DNA of 64,000 nt from Bifidobacterium olomucense (GCF_012932375.1 NZ_JAAIIG010000002.1:351097-415096), one strand, 5' to 3'; positions 27,475 to 37,438 are shown, counted from the stretch's first letter. A program made the numbers and translations. Notes: generated by a model not told the origin, from the letters alone.

Positions 27475-29754
27475 ATGTCGAGTTATGCCTCACAGCTCCA
27501 CGAGGAGCAACAGGCCGTCGATCGCGCCTATGGACGTTTGGACGATTTGCGCGCCGAAATGTGGCAGCGCCTGAACACCGTCCGGGCTGCAGGATCCCAT
27601 GGATCGCCCACACAGCGTACAGAACGCGATTCCTTTGCCACCATGTATGAGGACAGGCTTACGCAGCTACGCAGTGTGGAGGATCGTTTGGTGTTCGGCC
27701 GTTTGGACACCATGAACGGCACCCGACGTTACATAGGACGAATCGGGCTGTCCAGCACCGATCATGAACCGGTACTCACCGATTGGCGAGCCGAAGCGGC
27801 ACGTCCCTTCTATGAAGCCACACCGTCCAATCATGGCGACATCGTAATGCGCCGACATATCACGCTGAGCTTCAGGGAAGTAGTGGGCGTCGAAGATGAA
27901 GTGCTTGACGTGCACTCCGAGCAGGTCGGCAAAGCCTCCGAATCCGGCACCTTGACCGGCGAAGGTGCATTGCTCGCCTCCTTAAGTTCCCGCCGCACCG
28001 GCAAAATGACCGATATCGTGGCCACGATTCAGGCCGAGCAGGACCGCATCATCCGATCCGATATGAATCGCGCCGTGGTGGTGCAAGGCGGTCCCGGTAC
28101 CGGTAAGACCGCTGTGGCGCTGCATCGTGCCGCCTATCTGCTGTACACGCATAGGCGCAAGCTTGAACACTCCGGCGTGCTGGTGGTGGGACCAAGTTCC
28201 ACCTTCTTGCATTACATCGATCAGGTGCTGCCATCTCTGGGCGAAACCGGAGTGGTGTCCCGCACCATCGCGGATCTCATTCCCGGTATCACCGCCGAAG
28301 GCACCGATACCGCACAGGCAGCAAAGATCAAAGGCGATCGCCGCATGGCGCATGTGGTCGCCAACGCCATCGCTTCACGCATCCGAGTGCCGCAGTCGCT
28401 GCCCACCGTAACCATCAGCGGTATTCCGGTGCCGATGCTGGCCGCGGACATCGAGCAGGCGCAAGCCGACGCCAAGCGCACTCGTCAGCCTCATAACAAA
28501 GCTCGCGAGACCTTCGTGCGTTCCATGCTTGCCAGCATGTGCGCCCGATACGCCGAGCAGCTTGACTACACGCCGGATCAGGCGGAGATGAACCGCACCC
28601 TGTCGCTGTTGCGCATGAACGAACAGATACGCAAGACCCTGAACCTGTGCTGGCTGCCGATGACAGCGCCTTGGCTTATCGACCAACTGTTCGCTCGCCC
28701 GGAACGACTCAAAACGCTTGCCGGATGGATGAGCGATGAGGATATCGCAGCACTGGCCCGTCCGAAAGGCTCCCCCATGACCCGCTCCGATATTCCACTG
28801 CTCGATGAGGCCATGGATCTGCTTGGCCCTGATCCCAAGACCGTCGCCAAGCAGGCGGCCGCCGATGCGCGACGTGCCGCCGAGGAACAATACGCCAAAG
28901 ACACGTTGGCGGCCACCGGTCTCGGTCAAGGCATTGTCTCCGGCCAGATGCTGCTGGACCAGATGAATGGAGACGCCTCTGAAATCACCGCGCAGAAAGC
29001 AGCGGCCGATCGAGAATGGACATATGGTCATATCGTGGTAGATGAAGCCCAGGAGCTGACCGCGATGGACTGGCGCATGCTGATGCGTCGCTGCCCGTCA
29101 CGATCGTTCACCATCGTGGGTGACGTCGCACAGACTTCGGCGCTTGCCGGTACTCGTCGTTGGAGCAAGACCATGAACCGTCTCTTCGGGGAGGGCCACT
29201 GGGATCTTAATGAGCTGACCATCAATTACCGTAATCCGAAAGAAGTTTCGGATTTGGCCTCCCGGTTCGCGCAATCCGAAGGACTGTACATCTCCACGGT
29301 GAACGCCGTCCGCACCATTGAAGACTCCGTATCCCGGCGTGTAGTCGCCGACCGGGATGCACTGCTGCACGAAGCCGCCGTTCAAGCTGTGCAGCTGGCC
29401 AAGGAGTTCGTATCCTCGGATGGCACGGGCCGTATCGCCGTGATCTGTCCAGATGAGTTGATCGATCCGGTGCGCGCCACCGTTCGCAAGCAGTTGGCCG
29501 CAACGGTTGACGCAGCCGAGTTCCAGAGATTGACTGAGCAGCCCGCATGGGACGAACAGATCAGCGTCTGCGGTACCGAAACAGTAAAGGGACTGGAGTT
29601 CGATGCCGTGGTGGTGGTTGAACCCGGCTTGATCGAAGACAGTGCTCCAAGCCGTCTTGTGGCGGCTGCCGATTTGTATGTAGCCATGACCCGTCCGACC
29701 CAGCGTCTGGTTATAGTTCGGACAAAAGACGACGAAACATCATTGAATATCTAA
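27475..29754 (+). CDS. helD: HelD-family RNA polymerase-recycling ATPase (UvrD/Rep-like helicase fold)
   Basis: HelD proteins are SF1-type ATPases that insert arms into RNA polymerase and release it from DNA. The protein is about 759 aa from the ATG at 27475 (MSSYASQLHEEQQ), preceded by GAAGAGA; an ATG 99 bp upstream is in frame but gives an unlikely leader. The N-terminal coiled-coil region (about 1-60) fits the secondary-channel arm. Walker A GGPGTGKTAVALHRAAYL is near residue 205 and Walker B HIVVDEAQELTAMDW near 518. The C-terminal helicase motif VKGLEFDAVVVVEP is present. It is followed after 11 bp by serA. True DNA helicase activity is not expected. Confidence 0.9.
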   Translation: MSSYASQLHEEQQAVDRAYGRLDDLRAEMWQRLNTVRAAGSHGSPTQRTERDSFATMYEDRLTQLRSVEDRLVFGRLDTMNGTRRYIGRIGLSSTDHEPVLTDWRAEAARPFYEATPSNHGDIVMRRHITLSFREVVGVEDEVLDVHSEQVGKASESGTLTGEGALLASLSSRRTGKMTDIVATIQAEQDRIIRSDMNRAVVVQGGPGTGKTAVALHRAAYLLYTHRRKLEHSGVLVVGPSSTFLHYIDQVLPSLGETGVVSRTIADLIPGITAEGTDTAQAAKIKGDRRMAHVVANAIASRIRVPQSLPTVTISGIPVPMLAADIEQAQADAKRTRQPHNKARETFVRSMLASMCARYAEQLDYTPDQAEMNRTLSLLRMNEQIRKTLNLCWLPMTAPWLIDQLFARPERLKTLAGWMSDEDIAALARPKGSPMTRSDIPLLDEAMDLLGPDPKTVAKQAAADARRAAEEQYAKDTLAATGLGQGIVSGQMLLDQMNGDASEITAQKAAADREWTYGHIVVDEAQELTAMDWRMLMRRCPSRSFTIVGDVAQTSALAGTRRWSKTMNRLFGEGHWDLNELTINYRNPKEVSDLASRFAQSEGLYISTVNAVRTIEDSVSRRVVADRDALLHEAAVQAVQLAKEFVSSDGTGRIAVICPDELIDPVRATVRKQLAATVDAAEFQRLTEQPAWDEQISVCGTETVKGLEFDAVVVVEPGLIEDSAPSRLVAAADLYVAMTRPTQRLVIVRTKDDETSLNI

Positions 29755-29765
29755 GGTAGGAAATT

Positions 29766-30965
29766 ATGCCCAAAGCACTGTTATTGGAGAATATCCATCC
29801 CGATGCGGCGAAATCACTGCGCGATCATGGATTCGAAGTCGAAACGATGAAGGGAGCGCTCAACGAGGACGAACTCATCGACGCCCTCGACGGCGTGGAT
29901 CTGGTCGGCGTGCGGTCAAAGACCAATGTCACCGCGCGTGTATTGGAGGCTCGTCCGAAGCTGAGTGCGGTCGGATGCTTCTGCATCGGCACCAACCAAG
30001 TCGATCTCACGTATGCCGGCAAACACGGCATCGCCGTGTTCAACGCTCCTTACTCCAACACACGATCCGTGGTGGAGCTGGTCATCTGCGACATCATCTG
30101 CCTGATGCGCCGCATCCCCGCCCATACCCACCACATCAAGCATGGTGTGTGGGACAAGTCCGCTTCCGGCTCCCATGAGGTACGCGGCAAGACGTTGGGC
30201 ATCATCGGCTACGGCAACATCGGCTCCCAGCTGTCCGTGCTGGCTGAAGCGCTGGGCATGCGTGTGGTGTTCTACGACATCGAAGAGAAGCTTGCCCTTG
30301 GCAACGCCCATCGTTGCGCTACGCTGAACGAGCTGCTGGAGCAATCCGACGCCGTGACCTTGCATGTCGATGGTCGTAAGTCGAATACCGGATTCTTCGG
30401 TGAAGACCAGTTCGCCCATATGAAGCAGGATGCCATCTTCATCAATTTGTCTCGTGGCTTCGTGGCCGACTTGGGCGCACTCAAGCAGCATCTTGATTCC
30501 GGTCATCTCGCCGGTGCCGCCGTCGATGTGTTCCCCGTGGAGCCGAAGAAGAGCGGAGACCCGTTTGAGACCGCTCTGGCGAATGAAGACAACATGATTC
30601 TGACGCCCCATATCGGCGGTTCCACGTTGGAGGCGCAGGAATCCATCGGTCACTTCGTTTCGCAGCGCCTTGAGGATTACTGGTTCAAGGGATCGACTTC
30701 ATTGTCCGTCAACATGCCGCAAATCAATTTGGGGACGTGCAAGGGCGTTTGCCGTATTGCGCATCTGCACGATAATCTGCCCGGTGTGCTGGCTCGCGTC
30801 AACCATGTGCTGGGTGAGGAGAACATCAATATCTCCTTCCAGTCATTGGCCACGGAAGGTGAGCTTGGCTATGTGGTCACCGACGTGTCCACCAAGCCGA
30901 GCGCCGACACTCTAGAGGCGCTGCGCAATATCGAGGGCACGATTCGCATGCGCGTGATCAGCTGA
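29766..30965 (+). CDS. serA: D-3-phosphoglycerate dehydrogenase
   Basis: SerA catalyses the first step of serine synthesis, oxidising 3-phosphoglycerate with NAD. The 399-aa protein has the Rossmann loop LGIIGYGNIGSQ, the catalytic arginine region INLSRGFVADL and histidine in TPHIGGSTLEAQ. A C-terminal ACT-like regulatory domain (GVLARVNHVLGEENINISF) resembles the E. coli type, which lacks the intervening ASB domain. ATG follows AGGAAATT. It is probably co-transcribed with helD. Confidence 0.95.
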   Translation: MPKALLLENIHPDAAKSLRDHGFEVETMKGALNEDELIDALDGVDLVGVRSKTNVTARVLEARPKLSAVGCFCIGTNQVDLTYAGKHGIAVFNAPYSNTRSVVELVICDIICLMRRIPAHTHHIKHGVWDKSASGSHEVRGKTLGIIGYGNIGSQLSVLAEALGMRVVFYDIEEKLALGNAHRCATLNELLEQSDAVTLHVDGRKSNTGFFGEDQFAHMKQDAIFINLSRGFVADLGALKQHLDSGHLAGAAVDVFPVEPKKSGDPFETALANEDNMILTPHIGGSTLEAQESIGHFVSQRLEDYWFKGSTSLSVNMPQINLGTCKGVCRIAHLHDNLPGVLARVNHVLGEENINISFQSLATEGELGYVVTDVSTKPSADTLEALRNIEGTIRMRVIS

Positions 30966-31322
30966 TCGCTGCACCATATATATCGTCGATAGCAATGGCT
31001 TATGTGCTACCAGCCACAGCAATGGGGCAAGCAGCATATAGGCCATTGCTACTACCGGTCCCAAATTGCTACTACCGGCCCCAAGTTCAGTCCGTGCGGC
31101 AATGAGCCGTATAAGAAGATCCCACTCGCGGATCAGCGCAAAGTCGCCATCACACAGGGCATCAACACGCAGCGTTGTCATTCACAAGGGCTGCCATCTA
31201 CACAGGGCGTTATCACACGGCCGCACTGCAATACTCACGACGCGACAGCCAGAACACCCATTATGGCGTCAGGCATTAATCCATTACGCCGTGGATCGAC
31301 ATATCAGCAGTCGGCACATTGA
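30966..31322. other. Intergenic region between convergent serA and nrdR
   Basis: No credible gene is visible. A near-perfect tandem 20-bp repeat (ATTGCTACTACCGG core) lies at 31045-31064 and 31065-31084. An inverted relation between GCAATGG and CCATTGC (about 31018 and 31044) may form a hairpin acting as terminator for serA. The rest is featureless. Confidence 0.55.
31045..31084. repeat. Two tandem copies of a 20-bp repeat
   Basis: ATTGCTACTACCGGTCCCAA is followed directly by the same sequence with one T-to-C change. It is non-coding and lies between convergent genes. Confidence 0.85.
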
Positions 31323-31763
31323 TCAATCACGCAACTGATCGATGGCGTTCTGGAAATCCTCCAAGTTGGAAAAATTCTGATACACGCTCGCAAAACGCAG
31401 ATACGCCACGACATCCAAATCCTTCAAAGGCTTCAATATGGCCTTACCCACCTCGTCGGATGTAACCTCCGCCAATCCACGAGAGCGCAAATCCTCCTCA
31501 ACCTTTTGCCCGAGCATTTTCAACGCATCTTCTTTGACGGGCCGTCCCTGACATGCCTTCCGTACACCAGTGATCACCTTATCCCGGCTAAACGGTTCTA
31601 CACCCCCTGACCGCTTGGTGACTAGCAGCATACTGGTCTCCACCGTAGTGAAACGCTTATTGCATTTCGGACAGACACGGCGACGACGGATGGAATGGCC
31701 GTCATCACTGATGCGGGTGTCGATGACTTTGGTATCTGGATTCTGGCAAAAAGGACAATGCAT
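31323..31763 (-). CDS. nrdR: Transcriptional repressor NrdR
   Basis: NrdR senses ATP/dATP and represses ribonucleotide reductase genes. The start at 31763 was chosen because the protein then begins [17 protein letters not shown], the invariant NrdR start; it is 146 aa. The zinc ribbon cysteines are C3, C6, C31 and C34, and an ATP-cone domain follows ([20 protein letters not shown]). No good ribosome site precedes the ATG. The order lexA / LysM gene / nrdR is conserved in Actinobacteria including mycobacteria. Confidence 0.96.
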   Translation of the reverse strand: MHCPFCQNPDTKVIDTRISDDGHSIRRRRVCPKCNKRFTTVETSMLLVTKRSGGVEPFSRDKVITGVRKACQGRPVKEDALKMLGQKVEEDLRSRGLAEVTSDEVGKAILKPLKDLDVVAYLRFASVYQNFSNLEDFQNAIDQLRD

Positions 31764-31944
31764 GCCACAAGAATAACGTGCATGGTGGGAAAACCCATTT
31801 TCCTTCGGGGTTTCGCTATATCGAACACCACATTGCTGCATCATCACCTCGCCATCCATTCTCGTCATCCATTGACTTATAAGTTGCCTTATAAAGTCAT
31901 CGCATATTACGAATCATCACCACGTCAGCCATACGGTCATTACT

Positions 31945-31989
31945 ATGCAGTCCATCACCATGCAGCCCATCACTGCACGGTCCATCACT
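31945..31989. repeat. Three tandem 15-bp repeats at the end of the LysM gene
   Basis: ATGCAGTCCATCACC, ATGCAGCCCATCACT and GCACGGTCCATCACT follow each other without gaps. The last copy contains the LysM stop codon (31985-31987). A 15-bp unit keeps frame, so loss of the stop would simply lengthen the tail. Confidence 0.8.
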
Positions 31990-32353
31990 GTTCGACCGGC
32001 ACGACAATATGCTGACCGACTCGCAGCTCCCCGGAATCCAGATCGTTCAACGCCATCAGTTCATCCACTGTCTCGGATACATCCTGCCCGGCAGGAGTAA
32101 TACGTGTGGCGTATCCCCACAGCGTCTCCCCCGGTTGCACAATATGACTGGTCACCTGCGCAGTGCCAACATGATCATCCTGTTGACCGAGCATCGCCCC
32201 CAACCCCATACCGTAAAGCGCTACGAGCAACATCACGATAAGCACACCAGCATGCTTTGATCTGCTTCGACCAGCCACGCCACGCATCACACGATTTGGC
32301 AGATCCACTTCATGCCTGCCGCTACGCAACGTTATCGCATGAGAAATCGTCAT
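31985..32353 (-). CDS. SOS-controlled LysM membrane protein, likely division inhibitor (YneA/DivS/ChiZ-like)
   Basis: This is a 122-aa bitopic protein: a short cytoplasmic N-terminus, one span (AGVLIVMLLVALYGMGLGAML) and an extracytoplasmic LysM domain (HIVQPGETLWGYATRI ... LRVGQHIVVPV) that binds peptidoglycan. The ATG at 32353 follows GAGAGGTG. It is divergent from lexA across a region with at least three LexA boxes. In B. subtilis (YneA), Corynebacterium (DivS) and Mycobacterium (Rv2719c), proteins of this design in this position stop division during DNA damage. The function is inferred from that synteny and domain layout. Confidence 0.85.
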   Translation of the reverse strand: MTISHAITLRSGRHEVDLPNRVMRGVAGRSRSKHAGVLIVMLLVALYGMGLGAMLGQQDDHVGTAQVTSHIVQPGETLWGYATRITPAGQDVSETVDELMALNDLDSGELRVGQHIVVPVEQ

Positions 32354-32365
32354 CGCAATCACCTC

Positions 32366-32450
32366 TCGAACATGTGTTCTATCGAACAGGTGTTCTTATC
32401 ATGGCACAGATGTTCGACACTGTCAAACCGACACTCGAACAGATGTTTGA
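32366..32450. promoter_or_regulatory. LexA (SOS) boxes between the LysM gene and lexA
   Basis: Three sites fit the Gram-positive SOS box CGAACRNRYGTTYG: TCGAACATGTGTTCTA (32366-32381), TCGAACAGGTGTTCTT (32382-32397) and TCGAACAGATGTTTGA (32435-32450). A half-site ATGTTCGA lies near 32410. The first two abut, which would place two LexA dimers side by side next to the LysM start; the third lies 52 bp before the lexA start. Confidence 0.92.
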
Positions 32451-32501
32451 TATTATGAATAATTCCGTTATGCTAGTGCTATTACCGAAAGGAGCCCGGA
32501 C

Positions 32502-33221
32502 GTGAACACCTTGGCCTTCCCCGAACAGAGCAAGCCAGACGAGTCAGCATTGACCGACCGTCAGCACCGAGTGCTGGATGCCATACGCAAGCACATCAAC
32601 GAACAGGGCTTCGCCCCTTCGTTCAGGGAAATCGGTGAAGCAGCCGGCCTCAAAAGCCCCTCCTCGGTCAAGCATCAGCTCAAAACACTGGAGGAAAAGG
32701 GCTTCATTCGCGTGAACGCCAACAAAGGCCGTGCCATCGAAGTCATCGCCGGCGATGTCACCGCCCCCTTGGATGACGAGAACAGACCTTCTCATCCGGG
32801 TACCGCAGCACAAATATTCCAATTCCCCACCGAGCCGATTGATGATTCCCGCGATGTTCCACTGGTAGGTCGTATCGCCGCCGGCATTCCCATTACGGCT
32901 GAACAACACGTAGAAGATGTCATGCGGCTGCCTGAGCGCCTCACCGGCAGCGGGGGAACCTTATTCATGTTGGAGGTTCACGGCGATTCGATGGTAGATG
33001 CCGCCATCTGCGATGGCGATTTCGTTGTGGTCAGAGAGCAAAGCACCGCAGTCAACGGAGATATCGTGGCCGCGCTGCTCGACGACGAGGCCACCGTCAA
33101 AACATTCCGCAAGGAAAATGGCCATATCTGGCTTATGCCGCACAATCCTGCGTACTCTCCCATCGATGGCACCCACGCCACCATCATGGGCAGAGTCGTG
33201 ACGGTGCTGCGCAAACTGTAA
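32502..33221 (+). CDS. lexA: SOS repressor LexA
   Basis: LexA represses DNA-damage genes and cleaves itself when RecA filaments form. The 239-aa protein has an N-terminal winged helix (TDRQHRVLDAIRKHINEQGF ... SPSSVKHQL). The cleavage bond is A127-G128 in RIAAGIP, with the catalytic pair S163 (HGDSM) and K200 (ATVKTF). The GTG start follows AAAGGAG. An SOS box just upstream shows autoregulation. A perfect 11-bp-stem hairpin follows the gene. Confidence 0.97.
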   Translation: MNTLAFPEQSKPDESALTDRQHRVLDAIRKHINEQGFAPSFREIGEAAGLKSPSSVKHQLKTLEEKGFIRVNANKGRAIEVIAGDVTAPLDDENRPSHPGTAAQIFQFPTEPIDDSRDVPLVGRIAAGIPITAEQHVEDVMRLPERLTGSGGTLFMLEVHGDSMVDAAICDGDFVVVREQSTAVNGDIVAALLDDEATVKTFRKENGHIWLMPHNPAYSPIDGTHATIMGRVVTVLRKL

Positions 33222-33327
33222 TGCGGCGCCAAGTCTACGGACTTCATCTGCAGCACCGGCAGAAACGCCACAACAATCATCGGAGCACCAAGCCCAGCAC
33301 CATGTGCTAGAGTGGCGCACAGCATAG

Positions 33328-33360
33328 CAGGACCCCGGCCATACACCGGGGTCCTGTTGT
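33328..33360 (+). terminator. Terminator after lexA
   Basis: CAGGACCCCGG and CCGGGGTCCTG form a perfect 11-bp stem with a 7-nt loop (33328-33356), followed by TTGT, a weak U-tract. It lies about 105 bp past the lexA stop. Confidence 0.75.
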
Positions 33361-33436
33361 ATATAGACCATAACGGGAATGGTATTGAGAAGCGATTTCA
33401 CTGCTGATCAATGCATCCGCGGCATGAAAGGATTCT

Positions 33437-34384
33437 ATGACTCACGAACATTCCCATACGCAGATGCCTCCTTCTACAGCCGAGGGAGCGAAGGCGCACA
33501 GACGCCGCCTCATCGCTACACTATGCGTGACCAGCTCCGTGTTTCTCATTGAAGTTGTGGCGTCAATCTTGACCGGTTCCTTGGCGCTGCTGGTAGATGC
33601 AGGACATATGCTTACCGACATGTCGGTGCTGGTAGCTTCGACCGTCACCGCCATTCTGATGCAACGCAAGCCAAGTAACACGAGAACATGGGGTTGGGCC
33701 CGTCTTGAGGTACTGACGGCAGCCGCCGGCGCGCTTGTGCTGCTGATCGTCGGAATATATGCCTTGGTGGAAGCAGGCATGCGATTGTTCGGCGGCACGC
33801 CGGACGGCATCGAAGACATACATCTGCTGCTCTTCGTGGGATTGCTCGGTCTGGCGGCGAATATTATCTCCATATTCATCCTTGCTTCACAGCGCGAAGA
33901 CAATATGAACATGAAGGCCGCATTCCTGGAGGTCATGAATGATGCGCTTGGCTCCGTAGCGGTGGTGACATCCGCTCTGGTGATGCTGTCTACCGGGTGG
34001 AATGGCTTCGATGCCGTTGCCGGTGCCATCATCGCGCTGCTGATGATTCCACGAGCCGTCAAACTGTTGTCGAACGCAGTGAAAGTGTTGTTGGAGGAAA
34101 CTCCTGAAGGGCTAGATCTGGATGCAGTGCGCACGCATCTGGAAAGTGTGCCGCATGTGGTGGCCGTTCATGATTTACATGCCAGCACGGTATCCACTGG
34201 CATGCCGATTCTCATGGCACATGTCGTAGTGGAACGAGGACTCACCATGGATCAGGCGGCGCAGATCCTCACCCAACTGCAAGACTGCCTACGCGAACAC
34301 TTTCCGGTTTCAGTTCCCCACACCACATTCCAACTCGAACCGGAAGGCTACACCACGCCCTCAGCCGGCAATTTTCACGAATAA
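33437..34384 (+). CDS. Cation diffusion facilitator metal exporter (CzcD/ZitB-like)
   Basis: The product is a proton-driven exporter of divalent metal such as zinc, 315 aa, with six membrane spans. The metal-site motifs are in span 2 (LLVDAGHMLTDM) and span 5 (VMNDALGSVAVV). A cytoplasmic ferredoxin-like domain follows (PEGLDLDAVRTHLESVPHVVAVHDLH). A short His-containing N-terminus (MTHEHSHTQM) may help bind metal. The ATG follows AAAGGA. It sits alone after the lexA terminator, so it likely has its own promoter. Metal preference is not certain from sequence. Confidence 0.92.
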   Translation: MTHEHSHTQMPPSTAEGAKAHRRRLIATLCVTSSVFLIEVVASILTGSLALLVDAGHMLTDMSVLVASTVTAILMQRKPSNTRTWGWARLEVLTAAAGALVLLIVGIYALVEAGMRLFGGTPDGIEDIHLLLFVGLLGLAANIISIFILASQREDNMNMKAAFLEVMNDALGSVAVVTSALVMLSTGWNGFDAVAGAIIALLMIPRAVKLLSNAVKVLLEETPEGLDLDAVRTHLESVPHVVAVHDLHASTVSTGMPILMAHVVVERGLTMDQAAQILTQLQDCLREHFPVSVPHTTFQLEPEGYTTPSAGNFHE

Positions 34385-34630
34385 CCGGAAAACGGTATCA
34401 AGACAGAACAGTATCAAGACAGAACGAGTAGGCGCTGCATGGAAATCAGATCCGCGCAGCGCCTACCCATATCAATCAATGTATCGACACATAGTCAATC
34501 GACGTAAGCAGCCATTCGGCCGCAAAGCGCACAAGAACAATACCGCGAAACTGCGAACGGACAACTCGGCATATAGGAAATCGCCATATGCGCAGCACAC
34601 ATGCAACACACATAGCGATTCTCTCGTTAT
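34385..34630. other. Intergenic stretch between the CDF exporter and the ldh 3' structure
   Basis: I see no gene. A short duplication (TATCAAGACAGAAC-like, about 34399-34426) and an AT-rich part near 34560-34630 are the only visible features. The neighbouring 34631-34733 segment is the composite hairpin. Confidence 0.5.
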
Positions 34631-34733
34631 AAAAAATCGTCCCACGCGTGCAGTCTCTATACGCGGCAGACGCAGGCGTACAGAAAACGCCAGATATGCC
34701 GCAACGACGAGACCGCCCCGTGGAACGATTTTT
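34631..34733 (-). terminator. Composite ~100-nt hairpin directly after ldh, ending in a U-run
   Basis: Four stem blocks stack in order toward one loop: AAAATCGTTCCACG with CGTGGGACGATTTT (outer, one mismatch), GTCTC with GAGAC, GCGGCA with TGCCGC, and GGCGT with ACGCC around a 7-nt loop. On the minus strand the outer 3' arm ends in TTTTTT, so it can terminate ldh transcription. It begins 1-2 nt past the stop codon and is far larger than a standard terminator. Confidence 0.8.
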
Positions 34734-34734
34734 A

Positions 34735-35703
<969 letters not shown>

Positions 35704-35834
35704 TTAACCTCTCTTCAAAGGCGGTCTGCGACTTTGGGCAGGCCTAATCACTTACGACTTTACTGTATAAGCCCAGTGCGACGTTCCACACAGCGAACCG
35801 CCGTACAAGCATCACAAAACCATATATTTTCCAA

Positions 35835-35851
35835 CCGTTGTTAGCGCTCAC
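35835..35851 (-). promoter_or_regulatory. Candidate LacI-family (AraQ-like) site upstream of ldh
   Basis: The sequence CCGTTGTTAGCGCTCACGG has the core TTAGCGCT within an imperfect palindrome. Bifidobacteria have a global LacI-type regulator of central carbon genes whose sites I recall as TTAGCGCTAA-like. The match is partial, so this is only a candidate. Confidence 0.45.
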
Positions 35852-35898
35852 GGATTTTCGCGTCCAACGCGGGCGGACTCGATCCACACTGTGATATT

Positions 35899-35934
35899 CG
35901 TCACCCGTTAAGCCACCCGCTCAGTCACCCGCTC
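35899..35934. repeat. Three tandem 12-bp repeats at the hflX 3' end
   Basis: CGTCACCCGTTA, AGCCACCCGCTC and AGTCACCCGCTC follow one another; the last overlaps the hflX stop codon. A 12-bp unit keeps frame. Function is unknown. Confidence 0.75.
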
Positions 35935-37438
35935 AACCGATGGCCTGATCAATCACACGCGCCGCCAGATGCGAATCCACATTCGCCTCCAGCTTGACGC
36001 CGTCATCGCGATATTCCACCCGTTCCACCAAGCCGTATTCACGCACCTGGGACAACAACGATCCTGCAGTATAGGGAAGCAGCGCATCCACATGTACATG
36101 CGGCACCGGCAACAGATCCTCTACCGCGGCACGCAGAGATTCAAGTCCCTCTCCGCTGAACGCGGAGACGATATGTGCCTGCGGTTCCAGAGCCGCCAAT
36201 CGTTCGCGAGCCGCATCATCGATCTGATCCGCCTTGTTGAACACCAGCACGCGTGGTATGGATGCGGTCCCTTCGATGTCCGCCAACACATCGTTCACAG
36301 CTTCGATCTGCGAGAACGGATCCGGGTGCGAACCATCCACCACGTGCACGATGATATCCGCCTCGGCCACTTCCTCCAGTGTTGACTTGAACGCCTCGAC
36401 CAGCTGAGTGGGCAGCCTGCGCACGAAGCCCACCGTGTCCACATAAGCGTAGGCACGTCCATCACGGGTTTTCGCGCGTCTGACCGCCGTATCCAGCGTG
36501 GCGAACAACGCGTTCTCCACCAATTCGGCCGAACCGGTCAGCCGATTGGTCAACGACGATTTGCCGGCGTTCGTGTACCCGACCACAGCCACCGTCGGCA
36601 ATCCGAAACGTCGTCTGGACCCACGTTTGACCTCACGAGCGGGTGCCATCTCGCGAATCTGCCGTTTCAGACGGGCGATACGCGTACGGATCACGCGGCG
36701 GTCCATCTCGATTTTCGTTTCGCCAGGTCCACGTGAGCCAATGCCCGCGTCGGCACCGGCCGCTCGACCACCGGCCTGGCGGGACAGGGAACCGCCCCAT
36801 CCGCGCAGTCGAGGCAGCATGTATTCGAGCTGGGCGAGCTCCACCTGCGCCTTGCCTTCACGGGAAGTGGCGTGCTGGGCGAAAATGTCCAGAATCACAG
36901 CCGTACGATCGACCACTTTGACCTTGGCCGTATCTTCCAGAGCTCGACGTTGCGAAGGCGGCAGATCATCGTCCACGATGATGGTATCGGCCTCTTCCCT
37001 CGCCACGATATCCGCGATCTCCCGCGCTTTGCCGGAACCGACATACGTGGCGGCGTCCGGGCGCAGACGATGCTGCAACAGACCGTCGCACACCACCGCG
37101 CCAGCGGTTTCGGCGAGCGCGGCAAGCTCCCTCAATGACTCCTCCGCCTTGGCCTGTGTGGTCTCGCGTGAAGACCAGACGCCGACAAGCACCACACGTT
37201 CCAGACGAACCTTGCGATATTCGACTTCGGTGACATCTTCGAGTTCGCCGAGCCCGGCCACATGCTTGAGCTCGTTGCGGGCCTCGCGTTCTTCCCACTC
37301 CTGATTGGTGTCTTCGTGCCATCCCGAAGGACGTTGATTATTGTCAAGCAACACATCCGACTGTGAGGAAAGCACTCCTTGAGCGGTAATGCCGGAGCTG
37401 CCGTGGTCGATGTCGGTGTACTGGTTGTTGTCAGTCAA
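35933..37438 (-). CDS. hflX: Ribosome-associated GTPase HflX
   Basis: HflX binds the 50S subunit and splits stalled or hibernating ribosomes. The 501-aa protein has the N-terminal HflX domain (VVLVGVWSSRETTQAKAEES) with a glycine-rich linker (GRAAGADAGIGSRGPGETKIE), then the G domain: P-loop GYTNAGKSSLTNRL, G3 DTVGFVRRLP, G4 NKAD. The start is a TTG at 37438 with GAGG seven bases upstream; no ATG occurs in the first half of the protein, so the TTG is credible. An acidic N-terminal tail of about 75 residues precedes the conserved part. Confidence 0.93.
   Translation of the reverse strand: MTDNNQYTDIDHGSSGITAQGVLSSQSDVLLDNNQRPSGWHEDTNQEWEEREARNELKHVAGLGELEDVTEVEYRKVRLERVVLVGVWSSRETTQAKAEESLRELAALAETAGAVVCDGLLQHRLRPDAATYVGSGKAREIADIVAREEADTIIVDDDLPPSQRRALEDTAKVKVVDRTAVILDIFAQHATSREGKAQVELAQLEYMLPRLRGWGGSLSRQAGGRAAGADAGIGSRGPGETKIEMDRRVIRTRIARLKRQIREMAPAREVKRGSRRRFGLPTVAVVGYTNAGKSSLTNRLTGSAELVENALFATLDTAVRRAKTRDGRAYAYVDTVGFVRRLPTQLVEAFKSTLEEVAEADIIVHVVDGSHPDPFSQIEAVNDVLADIEGTASIPRVLVFNKADQIDDAARERLAALEPQAHIVSAFSGEGLESLRAAVEDLLPVPHVHVDALLPYTAGSLLSQVREYGLVERVEYRDDGVKLEANVDSHLAARVIDQAIG

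Noticed and set aside
31002..31338. Small plus-strand frames (90-106 codons) between serA and nrdR
   Set aside because: They run through a tandem repeat and into the nrdR 3' end on the opposite strand; no start signal.
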